Shown here: one piece after another, positions 27,801 to 41,200 of the stretch
How the letters are laid out: each line of letters opens with the position of its first letter
Position numbering within the stretch: the stretch's first letter is position 1
From: Duganella sacchari
GTDB taxonomy: Bacteria; Pseudomonadota; Gammaproteobacteria; Burkholderiales; Burkholderiaceae_D
Assembly: GCF_900143065.1 (NCBI RefSeq)
Contig: NZ_FRCX01000002.1
Location: forward strand, 558,001 to 622,000
Length of the DNA stretch: 64,000 nt
Direction of reading: 5' to 3'
The notes under the pieces: model-generated
The model's database searches: none
What the model saw: the letters and a program-made list of their open reading frames with translations, nothing else
What the model was told of the DNA's origin: nothing
Translations under genes and position numbers: made by a program

Positions 27801-30800
27801 GAGATTGGTGGCTTGCAGCTGACGCAGGAATTCCCCCACAGGCAGCTGCGGCTGGCGTACCGCCAACACCGGGATGGTATTGATGAACAGGCCCACCATG
27901 TCTTCCGCACCGGCAAGATCTGCGGGCCGCCCTGCAACCGTCGCACCGAAGCACACGCTGTCCTTACCCAGATGGCGCTGCAGCAGCGTCGCCCACGCCG
28001 CCTGCACCATCGTGTTGACCGTGACCCGCAGCGCCCTGGCGCAATCGGACAGGACTCCCGTCTGCGCAGCACCCCAGTGCAGATAGATTTTGTGATAGCC
28101 GCTGTCCGCGTGCCGGCGGCTTGCCAGCAGGCTTGGGCCATCCAGCTGCTGCAACTGGCCGCGCCAATAGCGCTCGGCCGCATCTCCCGGCTGACAGGCA
28201 AGCCAGCGTATATAGTCGCCATAGTGCGCCTCGACTGGCGTCAGTGCAGCGCCGCCATAGCTTTGCAATAGCTCGCCGAGCAGGCGTGACTGGCTCCACC
28301 CATCCAGCAGGATATGGTGCATGCCAAGCAGCAGGCGATGTTCATTGTCCGCTACGCGTATCAGGAACAGGCGCGCCAGCGCCGGTTGCGAGAAGTCAGT
28401 GATGCGCAACAGTTCGGCCGAACGCAGTGCGCTCAGGCGGGCTTCAATATCAGCAGATCCGCGCCAATCCTGTATTTCCACGAAAGCGTTGGCTGCACGC
28501 CAGACCATCTGCAACGCAGTATCCGCGCCGGACTGCCACAGGAAGCTTGTCCGCAGCACCGCGTGTCGCCGAACCATCGCCTGCCAGGCTTGAGCGAGTT
28601 TTTCCGCATCCAGTCCATGTACGGTGACGCTGAGCTGATTCATGTATAAGCCACTGCCCGGCGCCTCAAGCGACATAAACAGCATACCTTCCTGCAGCGG
28701 CGACAACGGATAAACATCCTCGATATCGGCAGGATCAACCGAGACGGCGTCCAACGCCGGGCCGCTCCGATAGTCCGCCAATACGCCACGTATCTGCGGT
28801 GTCGACGTCTGTGCGGCGGGCGCCAACGGTTCCAGCACACTGGCCAGGTCCGCAATCACCGGATGCGTAAACATCAGCTTGGGATTTAGCGCCCACCCCG
28901 CCCGTCGCGCCCGGGCGACGATTTGCAGACTCAGAATCGAGTCGCCGCCCAGTTCAAAGAAGTTGTCCGTGCGCCCCACACGCGCTTGTCCAAGCACCTC
29001 GGCCCATATCTCTGCCAGCGTCTGTTCCAACTGGCCCTGTGGTGCGACATGGCTGCGAACGGCCAGCTCCGGCTCCGGCAGCGCTTTCCGGTCAACCTTG
29101 CCGTTGGCGTTGAGCGGCAGTGCCGGCATGACCATGACTGCTCCCGGCACCATATGCTCCGGCAGCGTACGGCGCAAACGATCCCGTAGCACCATCCCGT
29201 CGATGTGCTGTCCCTCATGCGCCGCCAGATAGGCCACCAGCAGCGTGCCGCCAGGTCCCTGACGGGCAACCACCACGACTTCGCGTACCTCGGGCTGCGC
29301 CAGCAACTGCGCTTCCACCTCGCCCAGTTCAACCCGGAAGCCACGAATTTTCACCTGATGATCGATACGCCCCAGATACTCAAGCTGGCCTTCGTCATTC
29401 CAGCGTACCAGGTCGCCCGTGCGATACAGGCGGCCGCCGTGCGGATCAAATGGGTCAGCCACAAACCGTTCCGCGCTCAAGCCTGGCCGGCCGAGATAGC
29501 CGCGACCCAGGCTAACGCCGCCCAGGTACAACTCCCCTGCCACACCAGCTGGCGCCAGATTCAACCCGGCGTTCAGCACATACGCCACGGTATCGCTGAT
29601 CGGACGGCCAATCGGCACCAGGCTTTGTCCATCATCGCGGCACGGCCAGCTGGTAACGTGAATAGCCGTTTCTGTCGGGCCGTAGAGATTATGCAGCCCC
29701 GCGCCACGCAGGCGCTGGAAGGTCTCGCGCTGCGTTTCGGATGGCATGGCCTCGCCACCGCAAATAATGTGCTTGAGCCGCGTACTGGCTTCGATGCCCT
29801 CGTGTGCCAGGAAGGCCTGGAGCATTACCGGCACAAAGTTGACCGTCGTGATCTGGTGCTGCTGTATCAACGCAACCAGGCGGGCCGGATCACGCTGGTC
29901 GCCTGGCAATGCCAGGGCAAGGCGTGCACCCGAGGTCAATGGCCAGAACAATTCCCATACCGAGACGTCAAAGCCAAATGGCGCCTTGTGCAGCACGGTG
30001 TCGTCGCCGGTCAAGTGGTAGATATCCTGCATCCACAGCATGCAGCTGGCAACAGCACGGTGACGGTTCGCTGCACCTTTCGGCAGACCGGTCGAGCCGG
30101 ACGTGTAAATCACATATGCCAGATTTTCGACATGTACCGCAACGCCAGGGTTCTCCGTACTTTCCGCAGCCACGTCAACTTGGTCGAGAAGCAGCACGCG
30201 CTCCGCAGGCAGCGATGGCGCGATGTGCTGCAAACCCGAATGGCTCAGAAGCAGGCTAATGCCGCTGTCTTCAGCCATATAGCGCAGACGCTCCGGCGGA
30301 TACTCAGGGTCCAGCGGAACATAGGCGGCGCCGGTTTTCAGGATCGCCAGCAATGCCGCAACCATATCAATCGAACGTTCGATGCAGACACCGATCCTGT
30401 CTTCGGGTTTGACACCCAACGCCAACAATCGGTGTGCCAGCTGGTTGGCGCGTACATTCAAGTCGGCATAGCTCAACACCTGTTCACCAAACAGCAAGGC
30501 GGAAGATGCTGGCTGTGCGGCTACCTGGCGTTCAAATAGCTGATGCAGCGGTGCTGCATCGGCATATCGACGACGATTCACGCTCCACTGGCGCAGCAGT
30601 GCCGTTTCCATCCCATTCATGACTGGCAATGCAGCGGCCAGCGTTTGCGGGTGCGCTATAAGTGCGTCCACCAGTGCAGTCACTGCCTCCTGCATCATCT
30701 CGCATATCCGTAATGCACCGATGGACGGCGGCACTTGTGCGACCAGTGCGAAGTCATCCTGCATATCATCGACGGACATCGATAACGGATAATTACTGCG

Positions 30801-33800
30801 TTCTTCACCGCCCAGCAGTTCCACGCCTTCCCACACGCCGTCTTCGGAGGGCTTGCTGCCATAGCGATAGTTAAGCAATGCGGAAAACAATGGTGTACCT
30901 CCCGGCAGACCGCTGCAGCGCTGGGCCAGGGAAAGGCTGGCATGTTCGTGCTGCAGCAACCCGGTGAGCGCGGCATGGGTCTGCTGCAAGCACTGCACCA
31001 CGTCCTGCGTGCCAAGCCGGATACGCAGCGGCAGCGTATTAATAAACAGGCCAAGCGTGCGGCTGACATCTTCGCCACCCTGCATCCGGCCAAACAGTAC
31101 CGTGCCGAATACCACGTCATCCTTGCCGGCTGCGCGCGCCAGAACAACTGCCCACGCCAGATGGAAGACGGTAGCAGCACTCACGCCATGACGCTGTGCA
31201 GCCTGTCGCAAGCGTGCTGCCAGCAATGGCGGCATCACCAGTCTGGCCTGTTCCACTGCGCTGCCGTTGCCCTGAGTATCGATAAGATTAAACGGCGCCG
31301 TCGGCTCTTCAACATCTGCCAGCATCTGGCGGAAAAACGCTTCCTGCTCTTCCGGTTTGACGCCGTAACGTGCCCGCGCCACGAAATCACGGAACGGCAC
31401 GCCAGGCGGAAGTATGGTTCCTCGCTGGATCATGCCGATTTCTTCAACCAGCAATTCCAGCGTGGTGTGATCGACTACCAGGTGATGACTAGGCAGTTGC
31501 AGCAGATACCGTCCGCTGGCGTGATCGCGTGCGGCCAGCGCGCGTATCATAGGCGCCTGCCTCACATCAATGCGATAGCTTGCAGGATTGACGGCAGCCG
31601 TGAGTGCCGCAGCGGCGTCACCATTGGCGACGTCAAGCCATTCGGTCGTCAACCCGGCTTTGCGCCAGACGACCTGCAACGGCTCTCTCAGTCCTTCCCA
31701 CAATACGGCAGTACGTAAAATGTCGTGACGTGCAATGACTTTGTTCAAGCTATCGACAAACGCCAGGAGGCGCTGCTCGCTATCGAAACTCAGTAGCTGT
31801 GGCGTGACATAGGCATCGCCTTCGCTTTGCAGCAGGTGATGGAAGAGGATACCCTCCTGCAGCGGCGCCAGTGGATAGATGTCCTGAATATTGGCGGCAC
31901 CACCAGGAACGGTGGCTTCAATAACCGCGATCTCATTGGCGTCCAGCGTCGCCAGCGTAATCATTTCCGGCGTCAGCGCATCGCAGTCATCAGGAATGCC
32001 GTTGCGTGGAACGCTGTAGGACGAGATTTCCAACAGGCCCTGCATCAGCGCTTTTGCGAATGCGGTCAGCTGTGGGTACTGGAACAAGGTACGTACCTGA
32101 GCCTGTAGCCCTTGCGAACGCATACGCTCCAGCAGTTTGAGCGCGAGCAGCGAATGGCCGCCAAGCTCAAAGAAATTATCATGACGGCCTACCTGCTTAA
32201 GCCCCAGCAGTTCCGCCCAGAGTGCGGCCAGCTTTTCCTCCACATCTCCTTGCGGCGCCTCGTAGGAAGTGGAACTGAAGTCCGGCTCTGGCAGCGCCTT
32301 GCGGTCTACTTTGCCATTGGCGTTGAGCGGCAAGGTATCCAGCACCACGATGGCGCCGGGCACCATGTAGTCCGGCAGCGCTGTCGATAGCCGCGCCCGC
32401 AACTCGGCCGTCTCGCAATGCAGGCCTGCTTGCAGCGAGATGTAGGCCACCAGCCTGGTGCCAGCCGCGCTGTCACGCGCCACCACCACCGCCTCGCGCA
32501 GCTCCGGCTGCGCCAGCAGTTGTGCTTCGATCTCGCCCAGCTCAATGCGCAGGCCACGGATTTTCACCTGATGATCGAGGCGGCCCAGATATTCCAGCTG
32601 CCCTTCGCTGTTCCAGCGCACCAGGTCTCCGGTGCGGTATAAACGGCCGCCTTGCGGGTCGAACGGATCGGCCACAAAGCGCTCCGACGTCAACGCCGGA
32701 CGTTCCAGATAGCCGCGCGCCAGGCCGATCCCGCCCAGATACAGTTCGCCTGCCACGCCTGCCGGCGCCAGATTCAGGTCGCCGTCCAGTACATAGGTTT
32801 TGGTCTGGCTGATTGGCCGGCCGATCGGCACCTGGCTGCTGCCGTCAGCACGGCAGGTCCAATGGGTGACATCGATCGCCGCTTCGGTGGGACCATACAA
32901 GTTATACAGCGCTGCCTGCGGCAGCAGTTTGAACACGCTGTTCTGCGCCTCCACCGGTAACGCCTCGCCGCTGCAAATAATCTGCGTCAGGCTGGTGCAG
33001 GCGGCCACGCCGTCATATGCCATAAAGGCCTGGAGCATCGATGGCACGAAGTGCAGCGTGGTCACCTGATGACGGCAAATCAGTTCGCGCAGGCGCGCAG
33101 GCTCTCGGTGTTCGCCCGGTGCGGCAATCGCCAGCCGCGCGCCCATCATCAGGGGCCAGAAGAATTCCCATACCGAGACGTCAAAGCTGAACGGTGTCTT
33201 TTGCAGCACCGTGTCTACGGACGTCAGCTGGTAAGCCTGCTGCATCCACGCCAGCCGGTTGTACAGCGAGCGATGTCGGTTGGCAGCGCCTTTGGGATTG
33301 CCCGTTGAACCCGAGGTATAAATCACATATGCCAGATTTTCACCGTTGAGTACCGGTGCAGGATTGTGCACCGGCTGGCTGCTCAGATCCAGTTGATCGA
33401 GCAGCAGCGCGCGCACGCCATCCTGGCCTGGCAGCTGGCTATGCGTCAGCAGCAGGCCAATACGGCTGTCTTCCACCATATAACGCAAGCGGTCGGCCGG
33501 ATATTCCGGATCGAGCGGGACATAGGCGCCGCCCGCTTTCAGGATCGCCAGCAGGCCAATCACCATGTCAAACGAGCGCTCCAGCGCGATGCCGACTTTG
33601 GTTTCGGGCTGTACGCCCAGTTGAATCAGATGGTGCGCCAGACGGTTGGCGCGGGCATTCAGTTCGCCATAGCTCAGCGATTCGTCACCGAACAGCAGCG
33701 CGCTTTTGTCCGGCTGTACTGCGGCCTGACGTTCGAACAGCAGTTGGACAGGCGCGCCCTGGCCGTGCTGTTCACGGTTGTCACCCCATTGCTGTAACTG

Positions 33801-35285
33801 GGTGTGTTGTGCCTCATCCAGCAGCGCGACTTCATTCAGCAACTGCTGCGGACTATCACTGATAGCTTGCAAGAGTGTCTGATAGTGCTGCGCCATGCGC
33901 GCGATTGTCGCTGCATCAAACAACTCGGCAGCATAGGTGAAGGTGGCTGTCAGCACACCATTTTCGTCTTCCCGCGTATCCAGTATCAGTTCAAACTGTG
34001 CTTGCTGGCGATCCAGCACGTAGTCGTGCATCGACAGGCCCGGCAACTGCTGCAAGGCGCGGTAGTCGGTACGCTGATGGTTGAACATCACCTGGAATAA
34101 CGGATTGCCGCCCAGACTACGCTCCGGCTGCAACGCCTCGACCAGCTGCTCATACGGTAAATCCTGATGATCCTGCGCGCCAAGCGCCGCATCGCGTGTC
34201 TGAACCAGCGCTTGCGACAGGCTGATTCGGCCATCCAGCTGGTTGCGCAGTACCTGGGTATTGACAAAGAAACCGACAACGCCCTCGCTTTCGACACGAT
34301 GGCGGTTCGCGATCGGCACGCCAACGCGAACGTCAGACTGTCCCGAATAACGGTTCAACAAAGCCTGGAAGCCAGTCAGCAAGGCCATAAACAGGGTCAG
34401 GCCTTGTCCTTGTACCTGCTTTTGCAAACTAAGTGCCAGTTCCGCCGGCAGTGTGACACTATGGCGCGCGGCGCGATACACACCATCCGCGCGGCGCGGA
34501 CGGTCAGCGGGCAATTGCAGTACCACCTGCTCCTTGCCCAGTGCATTCATCCAGTAAGCCAGTTGACGTTCCTGCTCGCCCGCTTCCATCCAGCTGCGCT
34601 GCCACAAGGCGTAGTCCGCATACTGAATCGGCAGCTCGGCCAGCGTCAGTTCGCCCTCCTGTACGGCGACGCGGTACAGCGCAGAGAATTCGTTGACAAT
34701 GATCTGCATGGACCAGCCATCGGAAACGATATGGTGCATGACCACCACCAGCACATGCGTATCCGCAGCCGATTGAATCAGACCGACGCGCAGCAATGGC
34801 CCGTAAAGCAGATCGAACGGCCGCTGACTGATACGCATGGCCTCCTGCTGCACCCGCAACTCACGCGCATCTGCCGGTACTGAACTCAGGTCTATCATTT
34901 CCAAGTGAAATTCAGCCTGCGGCAGGATGACCTGCTCAGCCAGACCATCGTCACTTGGGCGAAGCACGGTACGCAAGGCTTCATGGCGCGCCACGAGTGC
35001 GGCGAAGGCTGTACGTACCGCTTCCGGCTTCAAGTCACCCTTCAGTTCCAGTGCGCCAGCAATATGATAAGCGGTGCTGGATGGGTCCAGCTGCCACAGG
35101 AACCATTGGCGCGCCTGGGCATACGACAAGGCGCAAGCCTGCGTCGCCGATTCGGCGCGTTTCAGAATCGGGAACTGGCCGATGCTCATGCCATCCGCCT
35201 TGAGACGCTGATACACCACGCGGCGCTGTGCCGTCGACAGTTGCGCAAATTTCTCCGCAATACGGCGCGTTGCGACGTCACTCAT
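24858..35285 (-). CDS. Three-module NRPS with terminal thioesterase: C-A(Ser)-T, C(dual)-A-T, C-A(hydroxyOrn)-T-TE
   Basis: 3475-aa final enzyme of the assembly line. Module 1: LCL-type C (HHIVSDGWS, about residue 183), A ([10 protein letters not shown] about 655; pocket read as DVWHISLIDK, Ser-like), T (LGGHSLL about 1046). Module 2: C with [11 protein letters not shown] (about 1144), the extended His motif of dual condensation/epimerisation domains, and HHLVVDH (about 1266); A (about 1725; pocket DVWNIGLIHK, nearest to Thr); T (LGGDSIL about 2115). Module 3: C (HHILLDGWS about 2321); A (about 2776; pocket DGEAVGGVTK, one change from the N5-acyl-hydroxyornithine pattern DGEACGGVTK); T (about 3171). 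TE has GWSLGG (about 3298). The start overlaps the preceding stop by 1 nt (TAATG). Pocket residues were placed by eye. Confidence 0.95.
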   Translation of the reverse strand: MSDVATRRIAEKFAQLSTAQRRVVYQRLKADGMSIGQFPILKRAESATQACALSYAQARQWFLWQLDPSSTAYHIAGALELKGDLKPEAVRTAFAALVARHEALRTVLRPSDDGLAEQVILPQAEFHLEMIDLSSVPADARELRVQQEAMRISQRPFDLLYGPLLRVGLIQSAADTHVLVVVMHHIVSDGWSMQIIVNEFSALYRVAVQEGELTLAELPIQYADYALWQRSWMEAGEQERQLAYWMNALGKEQVVLQLPADRPRRADGVYRAARHSVTLPAELALSLQKQVQGQGLTLFMALLTGFQALLNRYSGQSDVRVGVPIANRHRVESEGVVGFFVNTQVLRNQLDGRISLSQALVQTRDAALGAQDHQDLPYEQLVEALQPERSLGGNPLFQVMFNHQRTDYRALQQLPGLSMHDYVLDRQQAQFELILDTREDENGVLTATFTYAAELFDAATIARMAQHYQTLLQAISDSPQQLLNEVALLDEAQHTQLQQWGDNREQHGQGAPVQLLFERQAAVQPDKSALLFGDESLSYGELNARANRLAHHLIQLGVQPETKVGIALERSFDMVIGLLAILKAGGAYVPLDPEYPADRLRYMVEDSRIGLLLTHSQLPGQDGVRALLLDQLDLSSQPVHNPAPVLNGENLAYVIYTSGSTGNPKGAANRHRSLYNRLAWMQQAYQLTSVDTVLQKTPFSFDVSVWEFFWPLMMGARLAIAAPGEHREPARLRELICRHQVTTLHFVPSMLQAFMAYDGVAACTSLTQIICSGEALPVEAQNSVFKLLPQAALYNLYGPTEAAIDVTHWTCRADGSSQVPIGRPISQTKTYVLDGDLNLAPAGVAGELYLGGIGLARGYLERPALTSERFVADPFDPQGGRLYRTGDLVRWNSEGQLEYLGRLDHQVKIRGLRIELGEIEAQLLAQPELREAVVVARDSAAGTRLVAYISLQAGLHCETAELRARLSTALPDYMVPGAIVVLDTLPLNANGKVDRKALPEPDFSSTSYEAPQGDVEEKLAALWAELLGLKQVGRHDNFFELGGHSLLALKLLERMRSQGLQAQVRTLFQYPQLTAFAKALMQGLLEISSYSVPRNGIPDDCDALTPEMITLATLDANEIAVIEATVPGGAANIQDIYPLAPLQEGILFHHLLQSEGDAYVTPQLLSFDSEQRLLAFVDSLNKVIARHDILRTAVLWEGLREPLQVVWRKAGLTTEWLDVANGDAAAALTAAVNPASYRIDVRQAPMIRALAARDHASGRYLLQLPSHHLVVDHTTLELLVEEIGMIQRGTILPPGVPFRDFVARARYGVKPEEQEAFFRQMLADVEEPTAPFNLIDTQGNGSAVEQARLVMPPLLAARLRQAAQRHGVSAATVFHLAWAVVLARAAGKDDVVFGTVLFGRMQGGEDVSRTLGLFINTLPLRIRLGTQDVVQCLQQTHAALTGLLQHEHASLSLAQRCSGLPGGTPLFSALLNYRYGSKPSEDGVWEGVELLGGEERSNYPLSMSVDDMQDDFALVAQVPPSIGALRICEMMQEAVTALVDALIAHPQTLAAALPVMNGMETALLRQWSVNRRRYADAAPLHQLFERQVAAQPASSALLFGEQVLSYADLNVRANQLAHRLLALGVKPEDRIGVCIERSIDMVAALLAILKTGAAYVPLDPEYPPERLRYMAEDSGISLLLSHSGLQHIAPSLPAERVLLLDQVDVAAESTENPGVAVHVENLAYVIYTSGSTGLPKGAANRHRAVASCMLWMQDIYHLTGDDTVLHKAPFGFDVSVWELFWPLTSGARLALALPGDQRDPARLVALIQQHQITTVNFVPVMLQAFLAHEGIEASTRLKHIICGGEAMPSETQRETFQRLRGAGLHNLYGPTETAIHVTSWPCRDDGQSLVPIGRPISDTVAYVLNAGLNLAPAGVAGELYLGGVSLGRGYLGRPGLSAERFVADPFDPHGGRLYRTGDLVRWNDEGQLEYLGRIDHQVKIRGFRVELGEVEAQLLAQPEVREVVVVARQGPGGTLLVAYLAAHEGQHIDGMVLRDRLRRTLPEHMVPGAVMVMPALPLNANGKVDRKALPEPELAVRSHVAPQGQLEQTLAEIWAEVLGQARVGRTDNFFELGGDSILSLQIVARARRAGWALNPKLMFTHPVIADLASVLEPLAPAAQTSTPQIRGVLADYRSGPALDAVSVDPADIEDVYPLSPLQEGMLFMSLEAPGSGLYMNQLSVTVHGLDAEKLAQAWQAMVRRHAVLRTSFLWQSGADTALQMVWRAANAFVEIQDWRGSADIEARLSALRSAELLRITDFSQPALARLFLIRVADNEHRLLLGMHHILLDGWSQSRLLGELLQSYGGAALTPVEAHYGDYIRWLACQPGDAAERYWRGQLQQLDGPSLLASRRHADSGYHKIYLHWGAAQTGVLSDCARALRVTVNTMVQAAWATLLQRHLGKDSVCFGATVAGRPADLAGAEDMVGLFINTIPVLAVRQPQLPVGEFLRQLQATNLDARQYEHTPLAQIQRWGGAAGQALFDSIIVFENYPMHKALGEPLAHGLRFGDVGSEGLTGYAMDLQVTLEGALEIEFCYARASFGEREVLALRAEMDQLLRTMSVTPDMPMGELQRLDAQATEAVLALGQTDFRQHPDWVHRQIERHALSHPEAIALRMGEQMVSFSELNLRANRLAHWLIAQGLKPEDRVAVLLPRSVDMIVTLLAILKAGAGYVPLDAEYPLERLRYIIGDCSPALLISSGVYQHNLPCPTVWLEQLQLDGRSAADPDVALSEHHLAYVIYTSGSTGQPKGVTVAHGPLAMHCAATNEIYATQPGSCELLFMSFSFDGAHERWISALTAGASVAIRDPEIWTAEQASDALHRYDVSTVAFPPAYLSQLADWAGMAGDPPPVELYVFGGEAMPKAGFEQVRRHLRPQRLINGYGPTETVVTPLIWQARGDEGFDCAYAPIGRPVGERTAYILDSDLQLVPHGAVGELYIGGYGLARGYMGRSDLTAERFVADPFGAAGGRLYRTGDLVRWLDDGNAEYIGRADHQVKIRGFRIELGEIEAQLRKIAGVSDVAVVAVNGEGGAVLHAYLASDGPAQEVMQMARITVADALPDFMQPAAYAVLPELPRLPTGKLDRHSLPAILSTNVRQYRAPSTPQAEQMCEVWREVLGVERVGETDNFFELGGDSLLCLKLISRLRALKDARFNFKLRDLTQKPTIAQLLGLDAEERAIQSGVTALNHEGHEPLFCLHPGFGTIFDYQPLARKLDGVATVYGIACRMLADSSHVDASLEQMARDYTRMIRQAQPQGPYRLMGWSLGGTLVAMVAALLESEGQTVSFAGLVDPFIPGAEQAVMPPWQLDFADFLSQLLPDVTLSPLPSAPGPELEALLSQALAGNRTVYGEMGAAELLRGFEVARHLKALSIEAGPLTKLSCQPHYWWAEGRAGDERAALLRQTAAQGVASEIAAGHYTIMRNPQWLEQAARLGEGVLQG
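32311..33795. repeat. Ser-adenylation region, copy A of a nearly identical 1.5-kb direct repeat
   Basis: Aligns without gaps at a constant offset of 3323 bp to 35634-37118, with only scattered base changes by eye. It covers nearly the whole first A domain of the last NRPS (about residues 497-991). Confidence 0.85.
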
Positions 35286-38200
35286 TAAACATTCTCCAAA
35301 CTATCGATAAAGGAATCAAGGTCGGCCAGGGCCTGGTCATTCGAGTTGCCAAGCTGGCTGCCGACATGTCGCGCCAGATCGGCGAGCAGCGGATAACGGA
35401 ATACGTCTTTGACGTGCAGCTCAAACTGCATGTCGCGCTGAATGCGCGCCGTGAGCTGGACCGCAAGCAGCGAGTGTCCACCCAACTGGAAGAAGTGGTC
35501 GTTGCGGCCTATCTGCGCTGCGCCTAACAGATCGCGCCACAACGCAGCCAGTGTGATTTCGACCTCATTCTGTGGCGCCTCGTACTCGGTGGTGATCGAC
35601 AGTTCCGGCTCAGGTAGTGCTTTCCGGTCTATCTTGCCATTGGCGTTGAGCGGCAAGGTATCCAGCACCACGATGGCGCCTGGCACCATATAGTCCGGCA
35701 GTGCTGTCGATAGCCGTTCCCGCAGCTCGGCCGTCTCGCAATGCAGGCCTGCTTGCAGCGAGATGTAGGCCACCAGCCTGGTGCCGGCCGCGCTATCACG
35801 TGCCACCACCACTGCCTCGCGCAGCTCCGGCTGCGCCAGCAGTTGTGCTTCGATCTCGCCCAGCTCAATGCGCAGGCCACGGATTTTCACCTGATGATCG
35901 AGACGGCCCAGGTATTCCAGCTGCCCTTCGCTGTTCCAGCGCACCAGGTCTCCGGTGCGGTACAAACGGCCGCCTTGCGGGTCGAACGGATCGGCGACAA
36001 AGCGCTCCGACGTCAACGCCGGACGTTCCAGATAGCCGCGCGCCAGGCCGATCCCGCCCAGATAAAGCTCGCCCGCCACGCCTGCCGGCGCCAGATTCAG
36101 GTCGCCATCCAGCACATAGGTTTTGGTCTGGCTGATTGGCTGGCCGATCGGCACCTGGCTGCTGCCGTCAGCACGGCAGGTCCAATGGGTGACATCGATC
36201 GCCGCTTCGGTGGGGCCGTACAGGTTATACAGCGCCGCCTGCGGCAGCAGTTTGAACACGCTGTTCTGCGCCTCCACCGGCAACGCCTCGCCGCTGCAAA
36301 TAATCCGCGTCAAGCTGGTGCAGGCGGCCACGCCGTCATGTGCCATAAAGGCCTGGAGCATCGATGGCACGAAGTGCAGCGTGGTCACCTGATGACGGCA
36401 AATCAGCTCGCGCAGGCGCGCAGGCTCTCGGTGTTCGCCCGGTGCGGCAATCGCCAGCCGTGCGCCCATCATCAGGGGCCAGAAGAATTCCCATACCGAG
36501 ACGTCAAAGCTGAACGGTGTCTTTTGCAGCACCGTGTCTGCGGACGTCAGCTGGTAAGCCTGCTGCATCCACGCCAGCCGGTTGTACAGCGAACGATGTC
36601 GGTTGGCAGCGCCTTTGGGCTTGCCCGTTGAACCCGAGGTATAAATCACATATGCCAGATTTTCACCGTTGAGTACCGGTGCCGGATTGTGCGCCGGCTG
36701 GCTGCTCAGATCCAGTTGATCGAGCAGCAGCGCGCGAACGCCGACCTGACCTGGCAGCTGGCTATGCGTCAGCAGCAGGCCAATACGGCTGTCTTCCACC
36801 ATATAACGCAAGCGGTCGGCCGGATATTCCGGATCGAGCGGGACATAGGCGCCACCCGCTTTCAGGATCGCCAGCAGGCCAATCACCATGTCAAACGAAC
36901 GCTCCAGCGCGATGCCGACTTTGATTTCGGGCCGCACGCCGAGTTGAATCAGATGATGCGTCAGACGGTTGGCGCGGGCATTCAGTTCGCCATAGCTCAG
37001 CAATTCGTCACCGAACAGCAGCGCGCATTTGTCCGGCTGTGCTGCTGCCTGACGTTCGAACAGCAGGTGGACAGGCGCGTCCTGGCCATGCTGCTCACGG
37101 TTGTCGCCCCATTGCTGCAAGCGGTCCAGCTGCCGTTCGCTCAACAGCTCAACCTCGCCAACCACGTGCTCCGGCTGATTCGCCAATGCCTGCAATAGCA
37201 GCAGATAATGTCCGGCCATGGCTTCAATATGCTCACCATCGAACAACTCTGGCGCATAGCTGAAGTTGGCCGTTACCTGGCCGTTCGAGTTTTCGTAGGT
37301 AGTCAGCGACAATTCGCTCTGTACGTTTTGTTCATCAAGGTCGATGCGCTCTACATCCAGATCTGGCCATTGCGCCAGGGAGCCATGATCCAGCCGTAAA
37401 TGGTTAAACATCACCTGGAACAGCGGATTTCCGTTCAGATTGCGCTCCACCTGCATCGCATCCACAAGCCAGTCCAGAGGCAGATCCTGATTCGCTTGTG
37501 CGTTCAAGGCGTGATCCCGCGTTTGCGCCAGCAGCTGCACCAGTGGCGTTTTCGCGTTCAGCCTCGCGGGGAGAACCTGAGTATTGACGAAGAAGCCAAC
37601 CAGGCCCGCCGTTTCAGCATGATGGCGGTTCGCGACCGGAACGCCTACGCGTATATCGGTCTGTCCGCTGTAGCGGAACAACAGCGCCTGGTACGCCGTC
37701 AACAGCACGGCGAAGAACGTGGCGCCATTGTTTTGAGCCTGGCGGCGCAACCCTGCAGTCAGTTCTGGCGGCAATGAGATCACGTGCCGCGCCGCGCCAT
37801 ACCTTGCATCTGCCTTACGCGGACGGGACGTCTGCAAATTCAATGCGGTATTCTGTGCGCCCAGCAGGTCTTTCCACCACGTGAGTTGACGCGCTCCCTC
37901 CGGGCCGGCCAGCAAGGCACGCTGCCATGCGGCGTAGTCGCTGTAGGCAATCGGCAGTTGTGCCAGCTGCAATGCCGATCCTTGAACATGCGCTGTATAT
38001 CGCTGGGCCAATTCATCCAGAATCAGTTGCGTCGAATAGCCGTCCGAAACGATGTGGTGCATGACCACTACAAGCTGGTGCTCCTGCTCCCCACGTTTGA
38101 GCAAGGCCGCACGCAACAAAGGGCCATTCGATAAATCAAATGGCTGAGCGCACAGGCGATGTATTTCATCGCCCATATTCAGGTAAGGCAGTGCCACGGC

Positions 38201-41200
38201 TTGTGGCTCCTGCACCACCGGGTACAAGCTCCCATCCGGATCCTGACGGAACACGGTGCGTAAGGCTGGGTGTCTGGCAACCAGTCCATCCAGAGCAGCG
38301 CGCAACGCATCGATATTCAGCTTGCCTTTAAAGCCCAGACCTCCGCTCAAATGATAAGCTGCGCTTTCCGGGTCGAGCTGCCACAGGAACCACAACCGCT
38401 GTTGGGCGTAAGACAGTGACGCCGGACCACTATCTGAGCGCGGCACAATAGCGGGCGAGCTCCCCCCATCCGGTGCAGCACCGCCCATCGTGACTGCCAA
38501 CGCGGCGACCGTGGGATTTTTGAAAAATCCTGTGGGATGCAGCTCGATGCCATAGGTGCTGCGCACCTTGGCCAGTAATTGAATCGCGAGCAGCGAATCC
38601 CCACCGAGTTCAAACAGGTTATCGTTCGCACCTACCGGTGTAATGCCAAGGAATTCACTCCACAACGATGCCAGGCCGGTTTCCAGAGCGCCGGAAGGCT
38701 CAACGTAGGCCGCGGACAAGGTTGGACGCGCATGCTGCTGCCGTTTTGACTCAGGGGCCGCCAATAGACGCTCAGCCATTTCCATCGAAGCGCTGCGCGC
38801 GATCTGTCGCTGTAATCCGATGGTGGATATCAACACCTGCGGTACGGACGGACCGGAAAGAATACGTTCAAGCAGAAGGCCAGCATCAGCGGCCGTGATG
38901 CCCTCGCCATCAGGAAGGCGCTGGCCTGACGCCATCCCGACATCGCGCCAGACATCCCAGTTAACCGATACCAGCCATGGATCGCTGCCGCGCTGCGCCA
39001 AAGCATCCAGGAAGGCGTTGGCGGCGCAGTAGTCGGCTTGTGCGTAACCGCCGGTGATGGCTGTCAGCGAGGAACATAGCAGAATGAAGTCCAGCGGTTC
39101 ATTCCTTGTGGCGTTCAGCAGGTTGATTGTGCCCTGTACCTTGGGCGCGAAGACCTTCTCCATGGCCGGCTTCTGCTTCGTCGCGATCATGCCGACGCCA
39201 GCAACGCCTGCGGCGTGAATGATGCCGTTAAGGGTGCCGAAGTGCTGTCGTGCGGTGTCGATGGCCGCGTTCATCTGTTCTGCGTCGCTCACATCGGCTT
39301 GTAGCGCCAGAACGTCGCCACCAAGCGACTCCAGCTCACGCAGCACGGGCGCATCGGCCTGCATGACGCTGCGATTCACAAGTACAAGCCTGGCCCGCCA
39401 TGCCTGCGCCAGGTAATGCGCCAGTATCATGCCGACACCGCCCGCGCCACCCGTGATGAGATAGACGCCGTTCTGACGTAAACGCTGATCCCCACTCACC
39501 GGCCGCGCCAAGGGCTCGTAATCCTTGATCCAGCGATGAGCGCCGCGATATGCCACCAGCGGTTCACCATTCGTCGCGTTCATTTCGGCGACCACCTGAC
39601 CTGGCGATACCTGTCCTGGCAGGACGTCCAGCAAACGGCAGGAGATATGCGGATACTCCTGAGGAATGACCTTGCACGCACCGTTCAACGTAGCCAGTTG
39701 GGGATGCAGTTCCTCGGTTCCGGTGACATCTTCCATGCCGCTGGTGATGACGGTGATAGCTGCATCGCGTACGCCCGCATCATCCAGTGCCCGCGCCAGT
39801 GCCGTCAAGCTGTAAAAGCCTTGTCCCAGCATGTCGGACTGCGGATTCAGTGTCCACAAATGGCACACGTCGATAGCGGAGAACTGCACTGCGGCCAGCA
39901 ATTGTTTGAAATCCTCCGCACTATCAGGACGCACGGCATAGCGGTCTGCCGCAATGCGTTCAAAACCGGAGCTGCGTTCAACGTGTATCACCGCCCGTCC
40001 TTGAGCGGCACACTGACTGGCCAGGCTGTTGGCAAAACTGTCTTCATCGCCGAGTATCAGCACAGCACCACGGCGCTGCTGGTCCGCAACCACCAATGGC
40101 ATGGCGCGCTTCCACACCGGATGCAGGAACCAGTCGTCCATGCCACGCGGCTTCTCGGACGGCGCCACGGTCTCCGGCACGACCCAATATGACTTCCGTT
40201 CAAATGGGTAGGCTGGCAGCGCAACGCGACGGCCTCCATTGATCCCCAGGGCCGAAGGGTTCAGTACAACGCCAGTCACCCACAACTGCGCCAGGCATTG
40301 CATATACTGCTGCGCATTCTGGCTACGCCGGGCAGGATGCGACTGCGTGGCAAATACCGGCCGGCCAGTCGACTGCGGATGGCGGCGTGCGAGACTGGTC
40401 AACGTCTCGCCTGGTCCTACCTCCAGCAGCACGCGATTGGGTGGTTGCAGCAAAGTCGTCAGGCCGTCGACGAAACGCACAGTGCCACGCATATGGCGCA
40501 GCCAGTAAGCGGGATCACGGGCTTCGTCATCCGTGATCCAGTCGCCACTCAGGTTGGATATGAAAGGAATCCCCGGTGCCTGCAGGTGCACGGTACGCAG
40601 TACGGCTTCAAATTCAGCCAGTACCGGTTCCACCAGCGAAGAATGAAAAGCCCGGCTGACATGCAGGCGACGTACAGCCACTGCACGCGCGTTGAACTGA
40701 CGCTCAACGGCTTCGATGGCAGCAAGCGGCCCAGCCAGGACGCATAAATCAGCGGCGTTCACGGCGGCGACATCGCAGCCGGCATCTGCGCCAAGCGCCA
40801 ACTGTGCTTCGGCCAGGCTGACCGCCAGCATGGCTCCCTCGGCACTTGCCTGTAGCAGGCGCCCGCGCTCAGCGACAATGGTCAGCGCGTCTTCCAGCGT
40901 GAACACACCCGCCAGGCAAGCAGCGACATACTCGCCGATGCTGTGACCCAGCAGCGCATCGGGTTTGACGCCATGGCTGATCCACATTTGCGCCATGGCG
41001 TATTCCAGCACGAACAGCGCGGGCTGCGTGTAGACAGTCTGCTCAAGCTGCGCTGCTGCAGCGGCTTCGTTTTCCGGCGCGGGATACAGCAGATCGCGCA
41101 GATCCAGACCAAGACGGCCTTTCAGCAAAGCGCAGCAGCAATCCACGCTCTCGCGCATGACGTTGTTGGTCCGGTACAGGTCCCTCCCCATATCGGTGTG

